Below are positions 45,750 through 57,875 of a stretch of 64,000 bases of DNA, in pieces. Source of the DNA: Omphalotus guepiniiformis (taxonomy: Eukaryota; Basidiomycota; Agaricomycetes; Agaricales; Omphalotaceae); contig JAQOOI010000078.1 of NCBI GenBank assembly GCA_028554645.1, positions 186,001-250,000 on the forward strand, in the 5' to 3' direction. Within the stretch, counting starts at the first letter, position 1, and each line of letters starts with the position of its first letter. The notes below the pieces were generated by a model. The model was not told the origin of the DNA. It saw only the letters and a list, made by a program, of their open reading frames with translations, and searched no databases. A program made the translations under genes and the position numbers.

Positions 45750-48700
45750 TTAATCCCAAGAAGGCGACGATTGATAGGAATGACTACGATGAGTGGCTCC
45801 GTTCTGAGAGGGACTTGACGGAGACCACGAAGGGGATGTCGGGCTGTATGCAGGGGAAGCAGGTGCTGATACCGGACGCGTTAGTATGAACAGTCTAAAT
45901 TCCAACGTAATTGAGTTATTGACTTACAGTATGCGGGAGCTGTGGGATAGACAGGAATAATCAGAATTCGATCAAATTGACACAATGGTTATAAAACTTA
46001 CACGCTGGGGAATAGGCGGGAGACGTGGGGGCTAGAGTGAGAGTGTATGTTAGGGCGGAAAACAAGGTGTATCTCGTCCGGTGACTTACAGTATTTCGGA
46101 GACGAAGGCGACGCCATTGGTGACGTCGGCGAATATTTGGGGGAGGATGGGGACATGTGTGTGGGAGCTGGTGAAACTGGGTTAGCATATTCGAAGAGGG
46201 GATAAATTTTATTCGACATACAAGCTGAAAAGACAATACCAAGGGATACAAGCGTTAGTGCACCGGAGAACAGTTGAATCAAAAGAATACTTGCTGGGTG
46301 AGTCTGGACAAAAAAAGTATCAGTAAACATTCAAAGTGAAATAGATCACGACGTACATCGCGGAGAGGCCGGGCTGAATGACGGACTAGTAGGTGAGTAA
46401 CGTGGTGAGGTAGGGCTGAAGGATGGGGATTGAGGACTATAACGGGGTGACGTCGGAGAAAACGACGGTGATGTCGGTGAATAGCGAGGACTCGTCGGAG
46501 AGTAAGCAGGCGATGTGGGATTAAAGGCGGGAGAAGTGGGAGAGTATGTGGGCGAAGTCGCACCTCGCCCTGGTTCGTAGAATGGTGATGTCGCACCGTA
46601 GGCCAAAGGTGAAGTAGCTCCACCGAAGGGCGATTGAGGGACGAAACCGGGAGACGTGGGTGAATACGCATTTGGTGAACTGGGACTATACCCTGGTCCA
46701 GCTGGCGACATACCACCTGCACCCACAGGACTCTGGCCAAATCCAAGCCAAGGGAAATTGGCAGCATCTTCTCCACCATTGACCGCCAACGGCGAGAATG
46801 CAGCCTGGTCCCCTCTGAATAAACCATCTTGCCATACCGGCGAGTTCGTGTCGTAGGGAGTCATCGCAACTTGGCCAGGAGTCATGCCACCATCTATCTG
46901 AGCAGCCAGCATAGACTGTACGGGTAATCGATGATCAACAATGGCATCCTTCAGCATATCAATATCCAGTGCAACATCAAATGCACCAGTTCCCATAGGT
47001 GCCATCTGGCCGAACATCACGTTCTCTGCCACACCATGACAGTCATCCTTTTCCCCAACAGCTGCGGCCTCCATTAAAATTTCAACGGTCTCCTCGAAAG
47101 AACATCTCATGAGAGCACCGGTGTCAGCGCGGTTGATACCGTGTCGAGTGATAGCCATTAATGAACCTCGGTGAGTCATAAGGTCACAGAGAAGAGCCAA
47201 ATGCCTATAGTTCACGTAAGAACCATCGAACTCAATAACACCACGGAGCTCCTTCAAGATAGCTGCGCGCGCAGCTTCAATTCCCAGGACATTGAATATC
47301 TCCACGCAGCTATTCGAGTATGTGCGCGTGAAGTCAACGCCGTCGATGCACATCACAGTCTTAAGGTTGACTCCATCGGTTTCCAGCACCCACTCCTTCT
47401 CCTTCTCGGTCACAATGCCACCATCTTCCCTGGTCTCAACCAAATCATGTCGAGTCAAGAAAACACGGTTGATGCCCTGAACACCCCGCAGACTGACAGA
47501 GTTCAACATCGTGTTCTCCAACTGTCTGAGGAAGATATCTTCCTCAACTGACTCCATTCCATCCTCTTCTTTGTCCCCTCCACCCAGGACACGACAACGA
47601 ATAACCAGCTTTTCTGCGTTATCTTCACTCCAAATGACAAACAGATCTGTCTTGAAGCTTTCTGCTATACGGCTCGCAACATACGCCATCGTGAGCTTAC
47701 GATCGAGCATCTTTGCACGATCAAGCTCTAGACGAAGCAGCCATGGTGACTGAAGGTGCAGTTTCGATTCCACTTCTTCATCGGGTATAGCGAAGAAGGA
47801 CTCGACGAAAATTTCATCTTCTTCAATGATCGTAGAGCTGGGGTCAGGATCATACCAAATTTCTACAGCAGCAGTGACAGTACGCAGTGAGGTATATGCC
47901 AACTCTTGTTGCACATTCTTGGCGAGATTGGGGTCAAAACGGATATGAGGGTCGAGATAGACGGATAACGAAGGAGTCTTAATGTTTGTCGCAACGTTGA
48001 TGATTTCCTTTAATCGAGGAACACCCAATGTAACGTTTTTGCTGGACACACCAGCATAATGGAAAGTGTTCAGTGTCATCTGTGTTGCCGGTTCTCCGAT
48101 AGACTGCGCCGCAAGAGTACCGCACATCTCGCCTGGATTGGCGATAGATTGATTGAACTTTGCTTCAACTTCACCGAGCACCCACTCGAACGCTTCTCTG
48201 TTCAGATGGAAACGCTCGAGAACGCGCCGACATCCGAATGTCGCTCTGAGGTGCATCTGGAAACGGAAGGTCGCATTTTCCTGTGCTTCTCGGCTCAACT
48301 TGTCATCGCCCCGAACAACGATGAGGCGATCGCACAAGGCTTTGACAGAGTCGATGATGAGAGCGGGCTCGAGGTCACTCGGCTTCCGCCTGTCAATATG
48401 GAAGATTTGTGTGGCGTTCTGCACTATGCGAGACAGGTTGACGGGAAGGTATTGATTTGCGGATGGGTCGGTTTGAGGGAAAATGAATTCACGGAGCATT
48501 TTACGATCCGCGCAGAGTTGCTGGTATTCTTCGTCAAGCTTGGTCTGCAATTCCAGGGAGCTATCGTCAATTCCAACTTGTAACACTCCAGGAAGGAACC
48601 CTCCAGCGGGATCTGTCACGTCGACACGATAGTTGTGCTCAAACTCTCTGTCATTGAGAGCGAACGTATCAGTGCTCTGCTTTTCAATGAAGGCGCCATC

Positions 48701-51700
48701 CATCCCGTCTTCGCCATAGACGAACTGTATGAGATCTCCCAGCGAGTTTCTCACTGTCCCGTCATAGCAGACCATCACATCTTCCAAAGCTTTCACCAAA
48801 CGTCTTTGAATGTATCCGGTTTCAGCTGTCTTGACTGCAGTATCGATCAAACCCTCTCGTCCAGCCATAGCATGGAAAAAGAACTCTTGAGGCGTGAGGC
48901 CACGGAGATAAGAATTCTCCACAAAGCCTCGGGATTCGGGGCTGAAATCATCCTTAGTGAAGTGGGGTAGTGTCCGATGGCGGAAACCGAAAGGTATACG
49001 ACGTCCTTCAACACTCTGCTGTCCGACACAGACGGACATCTGAGAGATGTTGATGAAGGAACCTTTTGAACCAGCAACCACCATCTGCTTAACATTGTTA
49101 TCCTCCTTCAAACTCTTCTGAGCATATTGTCCAGACTTGTCTCGAGCCAGATTGAGCTCACGCTCAACCAAACTCTCGAACGATTCACGGATAGTCATAC
49201 CGGGTGACGGTTTGAGACGATCGTGCGTCGCATCCTCGATAATCTTGGCAACGTTCGCCTTACGACCTGCAATCGTCTCTGTAATGTAGGACATGGTGTT
49301 GGTGTCGGCGATAGTGTCGCCAATGCCAATACTGAAGCCATTGTGGAACAGCCAGAAATTGACAACTGTCTGCAAACCTGTGAAAAGCTGTCGCGTAGCC
49401 TCCGGACCTTTCTCTCGAAAGACGACGTGAACCAAACCACCCGCAGAAGCACCGACGGTCTTTTTGTCAACAATGCCAAAAATGATCTCCCCGTTCTCGA
49501 TCATCATGCCATCGTCAAAGATAGGATTAGAAGATTTGGGATCAGGAGAGCGATGAATGTTTATACCACGAGGTATTGTCATACTTAGAATTTGCTTCCC
49601 TGTCCACAGTGGCTTCGGTTTCAGGATTGCCGGTATGGGTATCGTTCCATCCCATTCAGGGACCCACAGCAAGATGTTCTGAACGTGATTCCAGTCCAAG
49701 AACGTGTCTCGGAGGGTGAATTTACGAATGCCACAAAGCGTATCTTGGACAATGCCCATAACAGGCTTGTTGGCCTGCGGCGAGACAATCTAAAATGACG
49801 ACATGATCAGGTAGTCCGTCAGGTCGAGAAGAAAGACAGCGAACCTGTCGTGGTACCCATGCTACTTGGCTAAGCTCGGCTCGAGTCTCCTCGCTTTGTG
49901 GTACGCTGGTAAAAGGATCTCAATGTCATGAATGCCATACATCTACTATATGACATACTGCATGTTCATTTCGTCACCGTCGAAGTCAGCATTGTACGGA
50001 GGCGTGCTGTGGTGAGCGTTGAGCGAAGAACTGTTAAGCACTCTCATATTCAATACTTACACAGATAAATTCAGACGGAAAGCTGTGCACACGAAATTAA
50101 TAAAAAGACAACGACCAACAAAAAAGACGTACTTGAATAAGGCATCAAACGCACGCGATGACTCATCATACTCATCTTGTGCAGACTTGGTTGACGGTTG
50201 AAGAGGACGAAACTGAGAACAGTGCACAGTCAGCTATCACATGAAATCGATTGACACTATTCACTCACTCTCCATCCTTCAAATGCCGCTCGACAACCCA
50301 TCCATACTGAAGAAAAGCATCTGCACGCTTATTGTACCGCAGATCAATACGTTCACCGGTATCACGGACGACGTAGCGAGCACCAGGATACGTTGTTGGA
50401 CCGTTTCGCACAAGTTCCTGCAGATATGCGATGTTGTATGGTGTCACTGTGAGGAAAGGAACCAATTACCAAGCAAGTTACAGAAAGTTGGTTCGGTAAC
50501 GTACCTCGCTCTGGGAAGGTCAAATTCATAGCAATACTCCTCGGCACGCCAACCTCGTCCAGCTCGAGGTTAGGATCACCAGTAATCACAGTCCGAGCGG
50601 AAAAATCCACTCGCTTTCCCATCAAATTCCCTCTCAGACGACCTTCTTTCCCCTTTAATCGAGCACGGATGGCTTTCACAGGTCGTCCGGACTTCTGGAG
50701 TGCCTGAGGTATCCCCGCAATGTCGTTATCCATGTAAGTCGCCACGTGAAACTAGGACTGTATAAGCACTCTCCTAGTGACAAACATATTTGACAGCCTA
50801 CCTGCAGTAATTGTTCGAATTCCGAAATAACATGGGCCGGGGCACCTTCCTGCTCACATCTGCGTACGTTTACTGATGCCTTAATAATATCACCGAGCTT
50901 GTACGTCAAATCATCCTCGCTCCTCATTGCACCACCATCAACAGCGATACTGGGCCGTACAGGGGGAGGAGGTACAGGCATGACGGTTAAAATCATCCAT
51001 TCGGGGCGAGCATAATCCTCCGAGAGGCCGATCAGATGCAAATCCGAATCTGACATCTTTTTGAATGTGGTGTAGACCTCTGATGGTGTCATCAGACGTT
51101 TGTCGGGCTGCATTGACTTGACCTCCTGCAAAACTCAATTAGCGCGGCTTCAGCCTAATGGAGGATACAAACCTCATCATCATCCTTCGGTTTCTTGTAC
51201 TGTAAGAACAGTTTCAATCCTTCCTTCCTGACGAGAGGTTGGATATGGCCGCAACCACCGTGGCCCTTCTTACTGTCCTCAGGTTCGGGCTCGGCGCCTT
51301 CATCTTTGGGATCATCAGGCTCGCAAATCATCTTCGTCTTGCAATGTGCCCAAACGACTGCCATACGCTTTTTCGGGTCCCGGATGTGACGGATTTTGTC
51401 TGCGAAATTTGGATCCGACTTATATCGCAAAGACAACGGAATCGTTTCACGGCAGAGTATTCAAAAGACATGCAAATGAAAGAGTCAGCCATTGTTGTAA
51501 GCTACGACGAGGTGACAAGGCAGCGCCAACAATCCGAACCGCAGAAGGCCACGGAGCAGAATGTTTCGAAAGAAGACTGACATCAAGAGGGGCAGTATCA
51601 TCGAGTTAAAAGTGCAGATTTCACACGCGCCACAAGCTGCTTTACAGCTGGGCGTGGAGAGACCAATCCATCGCACGCGTAGCATGCATGTTTTCGCACT

Positions 51701-52414
51701 CCTCGTTCGGCCCCCCATTTCACCGCGCATCCTCGTGTCCAACCGACTCTGGGCGTAAGCAATGGGCGGCGCGGCGGTCAAGCGACCGAAAAACACGCAC
51801 CACCCGCGCCGCAGAGCAAGCGGGAAGCCTTGATTCTCAAGGCATTGCACATGATGCGGGTTTGGGGTTCACCATGGTATATGGTGAGAGCCCCCAGAAA
51901 ATTGGGTAGTGGGGGTGCGAAACGAGTAGAGGAAAGGAAGGCGCAACTCACGATATCGGCTTTCAGCTTTCCACAGTTTACACATATACATTCCAGAATC
52001 TTTTTCACTTTCACAATGAAACCTGCGATACACTTCAGAAACATGATTGAAATATAACTTGTAGCAGACGCACCAGGATGAAAAACGGGCCTCGCCAACT
52101 CGATGTGCCCAAAATGACCTGGACATTCTGCCATACCTTCACCACAAGTCTGACACTTAAAATTGCGGTCAATAGTACCCATACGTGGATCCATCAGTCC
52201 GCCCATCTTTGGCTTGTGAGTGGCTTCATCCATAACCTCAGGATGCTCAATCTTGGCGACTGAGTAGGCTTTCTGTTGACAAGGTTCGTTTAACAAATCG
52301 CGTGTAAAAAGTGTTAGGAAAACGTACGATTTCTTCTGGAGAAAGAATACCAAACTGCACCTCCTTCACCTTCCGTAGAGGGGCCGTCGAAAAGGCGAAC
52401 TGATGACCCAGCAT
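45750..52414 (-). CDS. RPB1: RNA polymerase II largest subunit RPB1
   Basis: About 18-20 exons, roughly 1,800 residues. It starts [20 protein letters not shown], then [20 protein letters not shown] (zinc-binding clamp). Later come [40 protein letters not shown] and the catalytic metal-A loop [12 protein letters not shown] at about 49950-50000. One exon (46346-49759) encodes most of the second half, including the bridge helix/trigger loop region ([20 protein letters not shown]). The C-terminal domain is YSPTSP-type heptads, many with an Arg/Ser/Ala 7th residue. The 3' end is chopped into short exons at about 46295-46303, 46222-46224, 46130-46167, 46002-46030, 45928-45939 and the terminal exon 45750-45865. 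It ends QSSPSWD. The kinases and capping enzymes bind the CTD. Confidence 0.93.
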
Positions 52415-52924
52415 GACGAATATGAGACGGGTACCGAGTCGTTCAGTTGATGATTATAGGTCGTAAAAGTGGGTAAAAGGAACGCTTCTATAGTCGAAGT
52501 TTCTCCTGGTGTAGTAATTCCCTCGATTACCTTGGAATCGAACGGATTTTGAAGGGTTTTCAGTAAGAAAAAGAGAAGAGCCGTAATTGAGAGAACGACA
52601 ATTAAAAAGCAGCAAAAGGCGGCCCAAGTTGGCGTCCACGAATCTGATAGATACCAGGAAGCTTGAAAGTCGAAACTTGACAATCAATCGGGCGAAACAA
52701 ACGGACTAGCTGAGGACGACGACGACGACAGTGATGGTCCAGTGTGAACCAGGATGCCGGACCTTGATTTGTGGCTCCGCCCCAACCCGTGACAATACGT
52801 GACATGACTTGTCAGCTTTGTCACGCAATAAGGCCACTGCGACAGACTGCGAGCCACGCCAGCTTAAGCGTCACACATTATCATCTCTGCTTTCTTCATC
52901 TGTCCTTCCTTATTTTTTCGCAGA
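52415..52924. promoter_or_regulatory. Divergent promoter region, RPB1 / VPS27
   Basis: About 510 bp between divergent starts. A pyrimidine run ending in TTCGCAG sits just before the VPS27 start, as would be seen at a leader intron acceptor. An antisense open frame with a hydrophobic helix (52366-52683, -) overlaps the RPB1 leader but is probably not a gene. Confidence 0.4.
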
Positions 52925-55333
52925 ATGTCTGCGATAAGTAACTGGCTCTGGGGGACGTCGCAGCTAGACGAAGCTATCGGTGCGTTGCTGTAGCTCATCC
53001 AAGGAAATGCTTGACTGACGTGCTATATTTCAGACAATGCTACATCCGAGCTACTTCCCGCTGGTTCTGAAGACATTGCTTTAAATCTCGAAATATGTGA
53101 TCAAATCCGCTCCAAGTCGGCACGAGCAAAGGATGCGATGCGCGCACTAAAGCGTCGGTTGAATCATAAGAATCCAAACGTTCAGTTATTGACACTTAGC
53201 GTATGTATATAAAATACATCGTATACGGATACTCATGCTAACTGCTTCATTTAGCTGACTGATTTATGTGTAAAGAACGGCGGAGATCACTTTCTGGTCG
53301 AAATAGGCTCTAGGGAATTCATTGACAACCTTGTCTCTATTCTTAAGATGCCCGCTCTGAATCATGAAGTCAAGAATATAATCCTACGACTCATCCAGAC
53401 TTGGAGCGTTGCATTTGAAGGCAAGCCGTCACTAGGGTATGTTGGACAGGTCTACAAAACGTTGCAAAGCGAAGGTACTCAAATTTAACCTTACGGGAAA
53501 TGATGACGCTGATTGATGTACTCAAGGATTCAAGTTTCCACCGAGAGATTTTACTGCTTCCAACTCTGTAATGGTAGATACACAGACAGCGCCAGAGTGG
53601 ATCGACTCGGATGTTTGCCTTCGCTGTCGCACCGCGTTCACATTCACAAATCGAAAGCACCATTGCCGGAATTGTGGTCAAGTCTTCGACCAACAGTGTT
53701 CTTCCAAAACCATGGCCCTACCTCACTTCGGGATAACACAAGAGGTTCGCGTTTGTGACGGTTGTTACAATAAGATGAACAGGCGGAGTGAGAGAGCGTG
53801 AGTCTTCGATTTCTCTAAATTTCATCGTGAGGTTTATTAATTAGCACACAGTGACAAGGGACATCGACACTCAGCTAGCATGCATAGTACGCGTCATAAA
53901 CATGCTAGAGACTTAACCGATGCCGACCTGCAGCGAGCCATTCAACTCTCCCTTCAAGAAGTTGGGGCCGCGGGCGGACACGCTAGACCTGGCTATGTTC
54001 CCTCCCAACCCACCTACCAATACTCTGAACCTCCCATTGTTGACCGGACCACCTATCCACGTTCTGAATCCGTGACGGAAGAAGATGACGACCCAGACCT
54101 CAAAGCCGCAATTGAAGCCAGTCTACGTGAAGCCAACGCTCCTAAACCCAGTGCTCCCATCGTCGTAGAAACTCCTCGGTCAGAAGATGGTCCAAATGCA
54201 TCATACAGTGGTCCAGGTTACTCTCAATCGTATCCGCCGGGTATAGTGCCACCACATCCTGCTCTGCCTAAGATCCCGAACTACGACCTTGAGCCAATAG
54301 AGGCTGACGCGATCATGACTTTTAGTCAAACAGTTGAGCAGGTGCAAGCACAGGGTGGGCGTGACATGTCGCGTTATCCCGCTGTGAATGAGCTGTACGA
54401 CAAAGCCAGTAGCTTGAGACCAAAACTGGCAATGAGTCTCGATGACACAGGACGCAAAGAACGTGAGTCATATACCTGTACATTTCGTTTCAAGAGAATA
54501 ACGAAACTTTCTTAGAAATGCTGTCTGATATGCACGAGAAGCTCTCCCAAGCGGTTAAGCTCTATGACCAACTTCTTTCAGAGCAAGTAGCGCACCCAAG
54601 ATGGAGATCTCAGGCGCCTGCAGCACCATATCAGCAGGCACCTTCAACGTCATATGCTCAACCTGTCAATGGATACGCACAGTGGGCACCTTCTGGCCCC
54701 AGTCAGCAAGCACCTGCGGCTTCGGAAGCAACACCGTCTCAGCAACCCTCATATTTCCCACCTCAGGAGGCCAAAACACCGACTCAGGAATCGCAGCCGC
54801 AGTGGTACGCCCCACAGGCCGCACCAGTTCAGGATCAACCGTTTACTGCATCATCGCAGACATATCAGGCACAATCTCCCCCTCCAATGCAATACTCATC
54901 CCCGCTTTCTCCCTCTCTCCCCATCTCCTCAATAGCCCCAGTGGCTTCTCTTTCTCGACAAAACACGATTTCATACTCACCGTCAGCAGCAACACAACAT
55001 CCTGTGTCGTCGCTTGCACGGTCTAATACTATCGCACATGCGCCCACCGCACCAGCACCATTCCAACAACCATACTCTCAGCCTCAAGCTCAACCACAGT
55101 ATGCACCGCAACCTGTGAAGCAAGCACAACCTCCTGCTGCCTCACAAGCGTCTCCGTTCCCCCAACAATACGTAGCGTCTGCGCCGCAGCCTGCTCCGAC
55201 TCCGCTACCACAATTCCCTGTCGCACCTACTACTGCACCTCTGGCTTATTCACTATACAGCCCGGCTATGGCGGTGCCGACAGGTATCGCGCAGACAGAG
55301 GAGAGAAAGGAAGCGCTACTGATTGACCTATAA
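52925..55333 (+). CDS. VPS27: ESCRT-0 subunit Vps27
   Basis: Seven or so exons, about 700 residues. The order is diagnostic: an N-terminal VHS domain ([50 protein letters not shown]), then a FYVE zinc finger. The FYVE has [20 protein letters not shown] and [14 protein letters not shown] with the R(K)HHCRxCG PtdIns(3)P site, and VCDGC. Two ubiquitin-interacting motifs follow ([14 protein letters not shown] and [14 protein letters not shown]). The GAT-like helix includes [19 protein letters not shown]. The long C-terminal part is Gln/Pro/Ala-rich and ends ALLIDL, a clathrin-box-like motif. It sorts ubiquitinated cargo at early endosomes, working with VPS4 downstream. Confidence 0.94.
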
Positions 55334-55611
55334 TATCGTCAGGGGGGTTGACAGGGTGTGATGGTGCTGGTGTGGATGTTTTACGCTAGGTCGCTATTTA
55401 CTTTTCGTGTACTCGATGGGGTTTCGGGAGGAAGGTTGTATGCGTGATTAGTTAACTATGTATACTTGCGTGTTAGCTCTAATATCAATCAACTTGCAAC
55501 TTGTTTGGTCAACTCAGCTCAAGCTGAGATGCTTTGACTAGCTCGATCTGCACATGTATGTAGTCGTGCAAAGCGATTGTTTAGCTGCATATATTGGTCG
55601 CAACGCTGAAT

Positions 55612-55868
55612 TCATCTGGGTACATGATCACTAATGTTAAGATGCTTGTATTTGACTTGTTGGACCATTCCCGTCTTCAATAATTTCCGTCTTATTGAAG
55701 ATGGGAAGAAGACTCCTGAGCACCTCCTAAGTAGTCGTTCCTTCATGGTATCTCCTGTGTAACAACCAGCGCATTCAGCGTATCACCTTTCCTTTTACAG
55801 CACCGTTTATCTGGGTACATGATCACTAATGCAATCAAGATGCGTGTAATAGACTTGTTGGACTATTC
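55612..55868. repeat. Direct repeat, about 59 bp, two copies
   Basis: The copies at 55612-55670 and 55808-55868 share ATCTGGGTACATGATCACTA, then AAGATGC, then GACTTGTTGGAC[CT]ATTC, with small indels. They are separated by about 137 bp. Confidence 0.8.
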
Positions 55869-56000
55869 TCGCCGCATCGGGAAACGAATACAGCTCATTT
55901 GGCCGCATTGGCGAAAGGGTGATAGAACACTGTCGCTCTACGACTATCGAGCTCAGCCCAGACGGCATCAAGAGATGGGTCGGAGAGTAAAACAGAACTA

Positions 56001-56033
56001 TACGATGCTGTTACGGCGAATAACAGCATCGTA
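56001..56033. repeat. Perfect 13-bp inverted repeat (hairpin)
   Basis: TACGATGCTGTTA (56001-56013) is followed by the 7-nt loop CGGCGAA and then its exact reverse complement TAACAGCATCGTA (56021-56033). It lies in an intergenic region with no gene near it. Confidence 0.9.
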
Positions 56034-56795
56034 CCCAACTGCTATTGCACCGTCAATTCCCACATTGGCAGCACAATGTGAGATTTCCTCCAAGCACGCG
56101 GTGGGATCGTCGATGGTAGGAGGAAGTCAGCGGCTCGCATGGATCGCCAACGGGAAAGATGTTCGGCCTCTGTCATTGGGGGAGTTCATTGGGGGAAGCG
56201 TGAATGTCGACCGAAGGTTTCATGTTGGTACGATGGAAAGGTCATCATTCAGGTACCGCCTTTATATACACTGGGTCATACTTGGTTTCAGACGGGTTAG
56301 AATCTGGCCAGAACAGACTGAAATGACGTGTTAGTAGGATACATAAGAACGAATAGGCATGATTGCTGGAAAGGAGGTTGAGCAACTTCTTCCTCTCGAA
56401 TGCAAACCCTTTTGCTACCTCCACAAGTATCAGGCGCCTCCACCGAGTGCTTGAGAACAGACTTTGGTCTGCAACCAAACACAAAAAAGACGACATTCCG
56501 CAAAGATATGAACAAGACTGTTCAGCGGTGAAGCACTCAGGAGCTTCGAGTTCTTGAGAACAGTTCATGGCATAGACGTTGAACAAAGAATTTCTCCTCA
56601 GCGGTGAACCACAAATATAGTCAGGAAATAATCCAGCACGGATCCAGGGCATTGTAGGAGCAAGAAAGTAGATCCGGACATACGCCTATGCGTACGTTAT
56701 TACCGTACAGACTTGATCATGAAAACGACCATAGCCGGATCGGATTTTCGGAAGGCACAGGTCTAGGCAGCAACGCTGTAAATCAACGACTTTTT

Positions 56796-56940
56796 ATTGG
56801 CTCCCGGGAAGGATCGGGGCATCACGTGCTCGCGGGGAACCCCTTCAAAAACTTGTCGAATTTTCTTCAAAGCCACCTCACTCAATCTTGGACAAACTCC
56901 TCCATTCCATACCCTTTTAATTACCCTTGTATAATCTTTC
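56796..56940 (+). promoter_or_regulatory. Cytochrome c promoter elements
   Basis: An inverted CCAAT box (ATTGG, 56796-56800) lies about 170 bp before the start. A TATAAT-like box (about 56930) and a CT-rich tract (TCTTTCCCCCTTCCCCCTC) follow just before the leader. In fungi CCAAT elements are bound by the HAP complex, which activates respiratory genes; the link here is inferred from position. Confidence 0.45.
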
Positions 56941-56967
56941 CCCCTTCCCCCTCTTAGACCTTTAGAA

Positions 56968-57545
56968 ATGCCTTTCTCTGCTGGTACGTCTAGCCCCAGT
57001 GTATACTTTCGACGAGTCCGAACTCATACTTCTTTTACCTACAGGTGATTCTGCTAAGGGTGCTGGTCTTTTCAAGACCCGTTGCGCACAGTGCCACACT
57101 GTCGGCGCTGGCGAGCCCAACAAAGTTGGACCTAACCTACACGGGTGCGTTTTACTTACTCGCCATTGAACCCAACTTCCAATCTGACTTTAACTCGTGT
57201 CCTTCCTTCAGCATCTTCGGTCGTAAGTCAGGTCAGGTCGAGGGTTTCTCGTACACCGCAGCCAATGTGAACAAGGGTGTTACATGGGAAGAGGACACTC
57301 TCTTTGAGTACCTCGAGAACCCTAAAAAGTACGTAGACGGTGTTTCTATCATAGTTGTTTTTTTTGCTAATAGCATTGTGACGTGTTCTTTGCAGTACAT
57401 TCCTGGAACTAAAATGGCCTTCGCTGGTTTGAAGAAAGACAAGGACAGGAATGATCTCATCACATACTTAAAGGAGTCGGTGCGTAGTTTTGTGCTTTCC
57501 TTTCATTTTTCCTTCCCGACTCACTTTTCGATACAGACTGCATAA
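56968..57545 (+). CDS. CYC1: Cytochrome c
   Basis: Five short exons, about 108 residues. After MPFSAG the frame reads [20 protein letters not shown], with the CxxCH haem-binding motif. Then [40 protein letters not shown] and [20 protein letters not shown], holding the axial Met in TKMAF. The last exon adds only TA before the stop. It carries electrons from complex III to complex IV in the mitochondrial intermembrane space. Introns fall at positions typical of basidiomycete cytochrome c genes. The C-terminal end STA is short but normal for fungi. Confidence 0.97.
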
Positions 57546-57875
57546 GCTGTTGGTTACTTCCCCGCTCGGATGGATATTGGACTCCCTTCTATTCCTCCAA
57601 GCTCCGCCACCCCCGCGTCATTTATTCGGCTTTGATTTAGGTTAATTACTGGACGTTTAGGCAGCAGGTCTCTTCCATTATAATGACTCTTTAGACGACC
57701 TTGTACACCTTTTCGTGTAATGCAGCCACCCCCACTCATCACAATAGACGTGGTATCATTATTCCATTTATAATCTCTATGCCTGAACTATGCCTAGTAG
57801 TTCGATGAAAACATCGTGTACGTGACAAACTTCGTCATCGCATCGCTCCACCACCATTGTGTCGCGCAGTTCCTT
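57546..57875. other. Intergenic between convergent genes
   Basis: 330 bp holding the 3' ends of cytochrome c (+) and MSH4 (-). No gene is seen. Confidence 0.5.

Larger units (their letters stand above)
55334..56967. other. Intergenic region with duplication and hairpin
   Basis: No gene is supported in 1.6 kb. It holds a direct repeat (55612-55670 and 55808-55868), a perfect 13-bp inverted repeat (56001-56033) and, at its right end, the cytochrome c promoter. The frame at 55819-56334 is open but its composition is not protein-like. Confidence 0.45.

Noticed and set aside
52366..52683. Minus-strand frame with a hydrophobic helix upstream of RPB1
   Set aside because: It overlaps the RPB1 leader and start in another frame, has no conserved motif, and the helix is the only protein-like part.
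55425..55453. Possible second CaaX end (CVIS) after VPS27
   Set aside because: No Met or pheromone-like sequence precedes it in frame; it lies in the VPS27 3' flank.
55819..56334. 171-codon open frame
   Set aside because: It includes one copy of a direct repeat and the hairpin, has no motif and no splice context, so it is probably chance.
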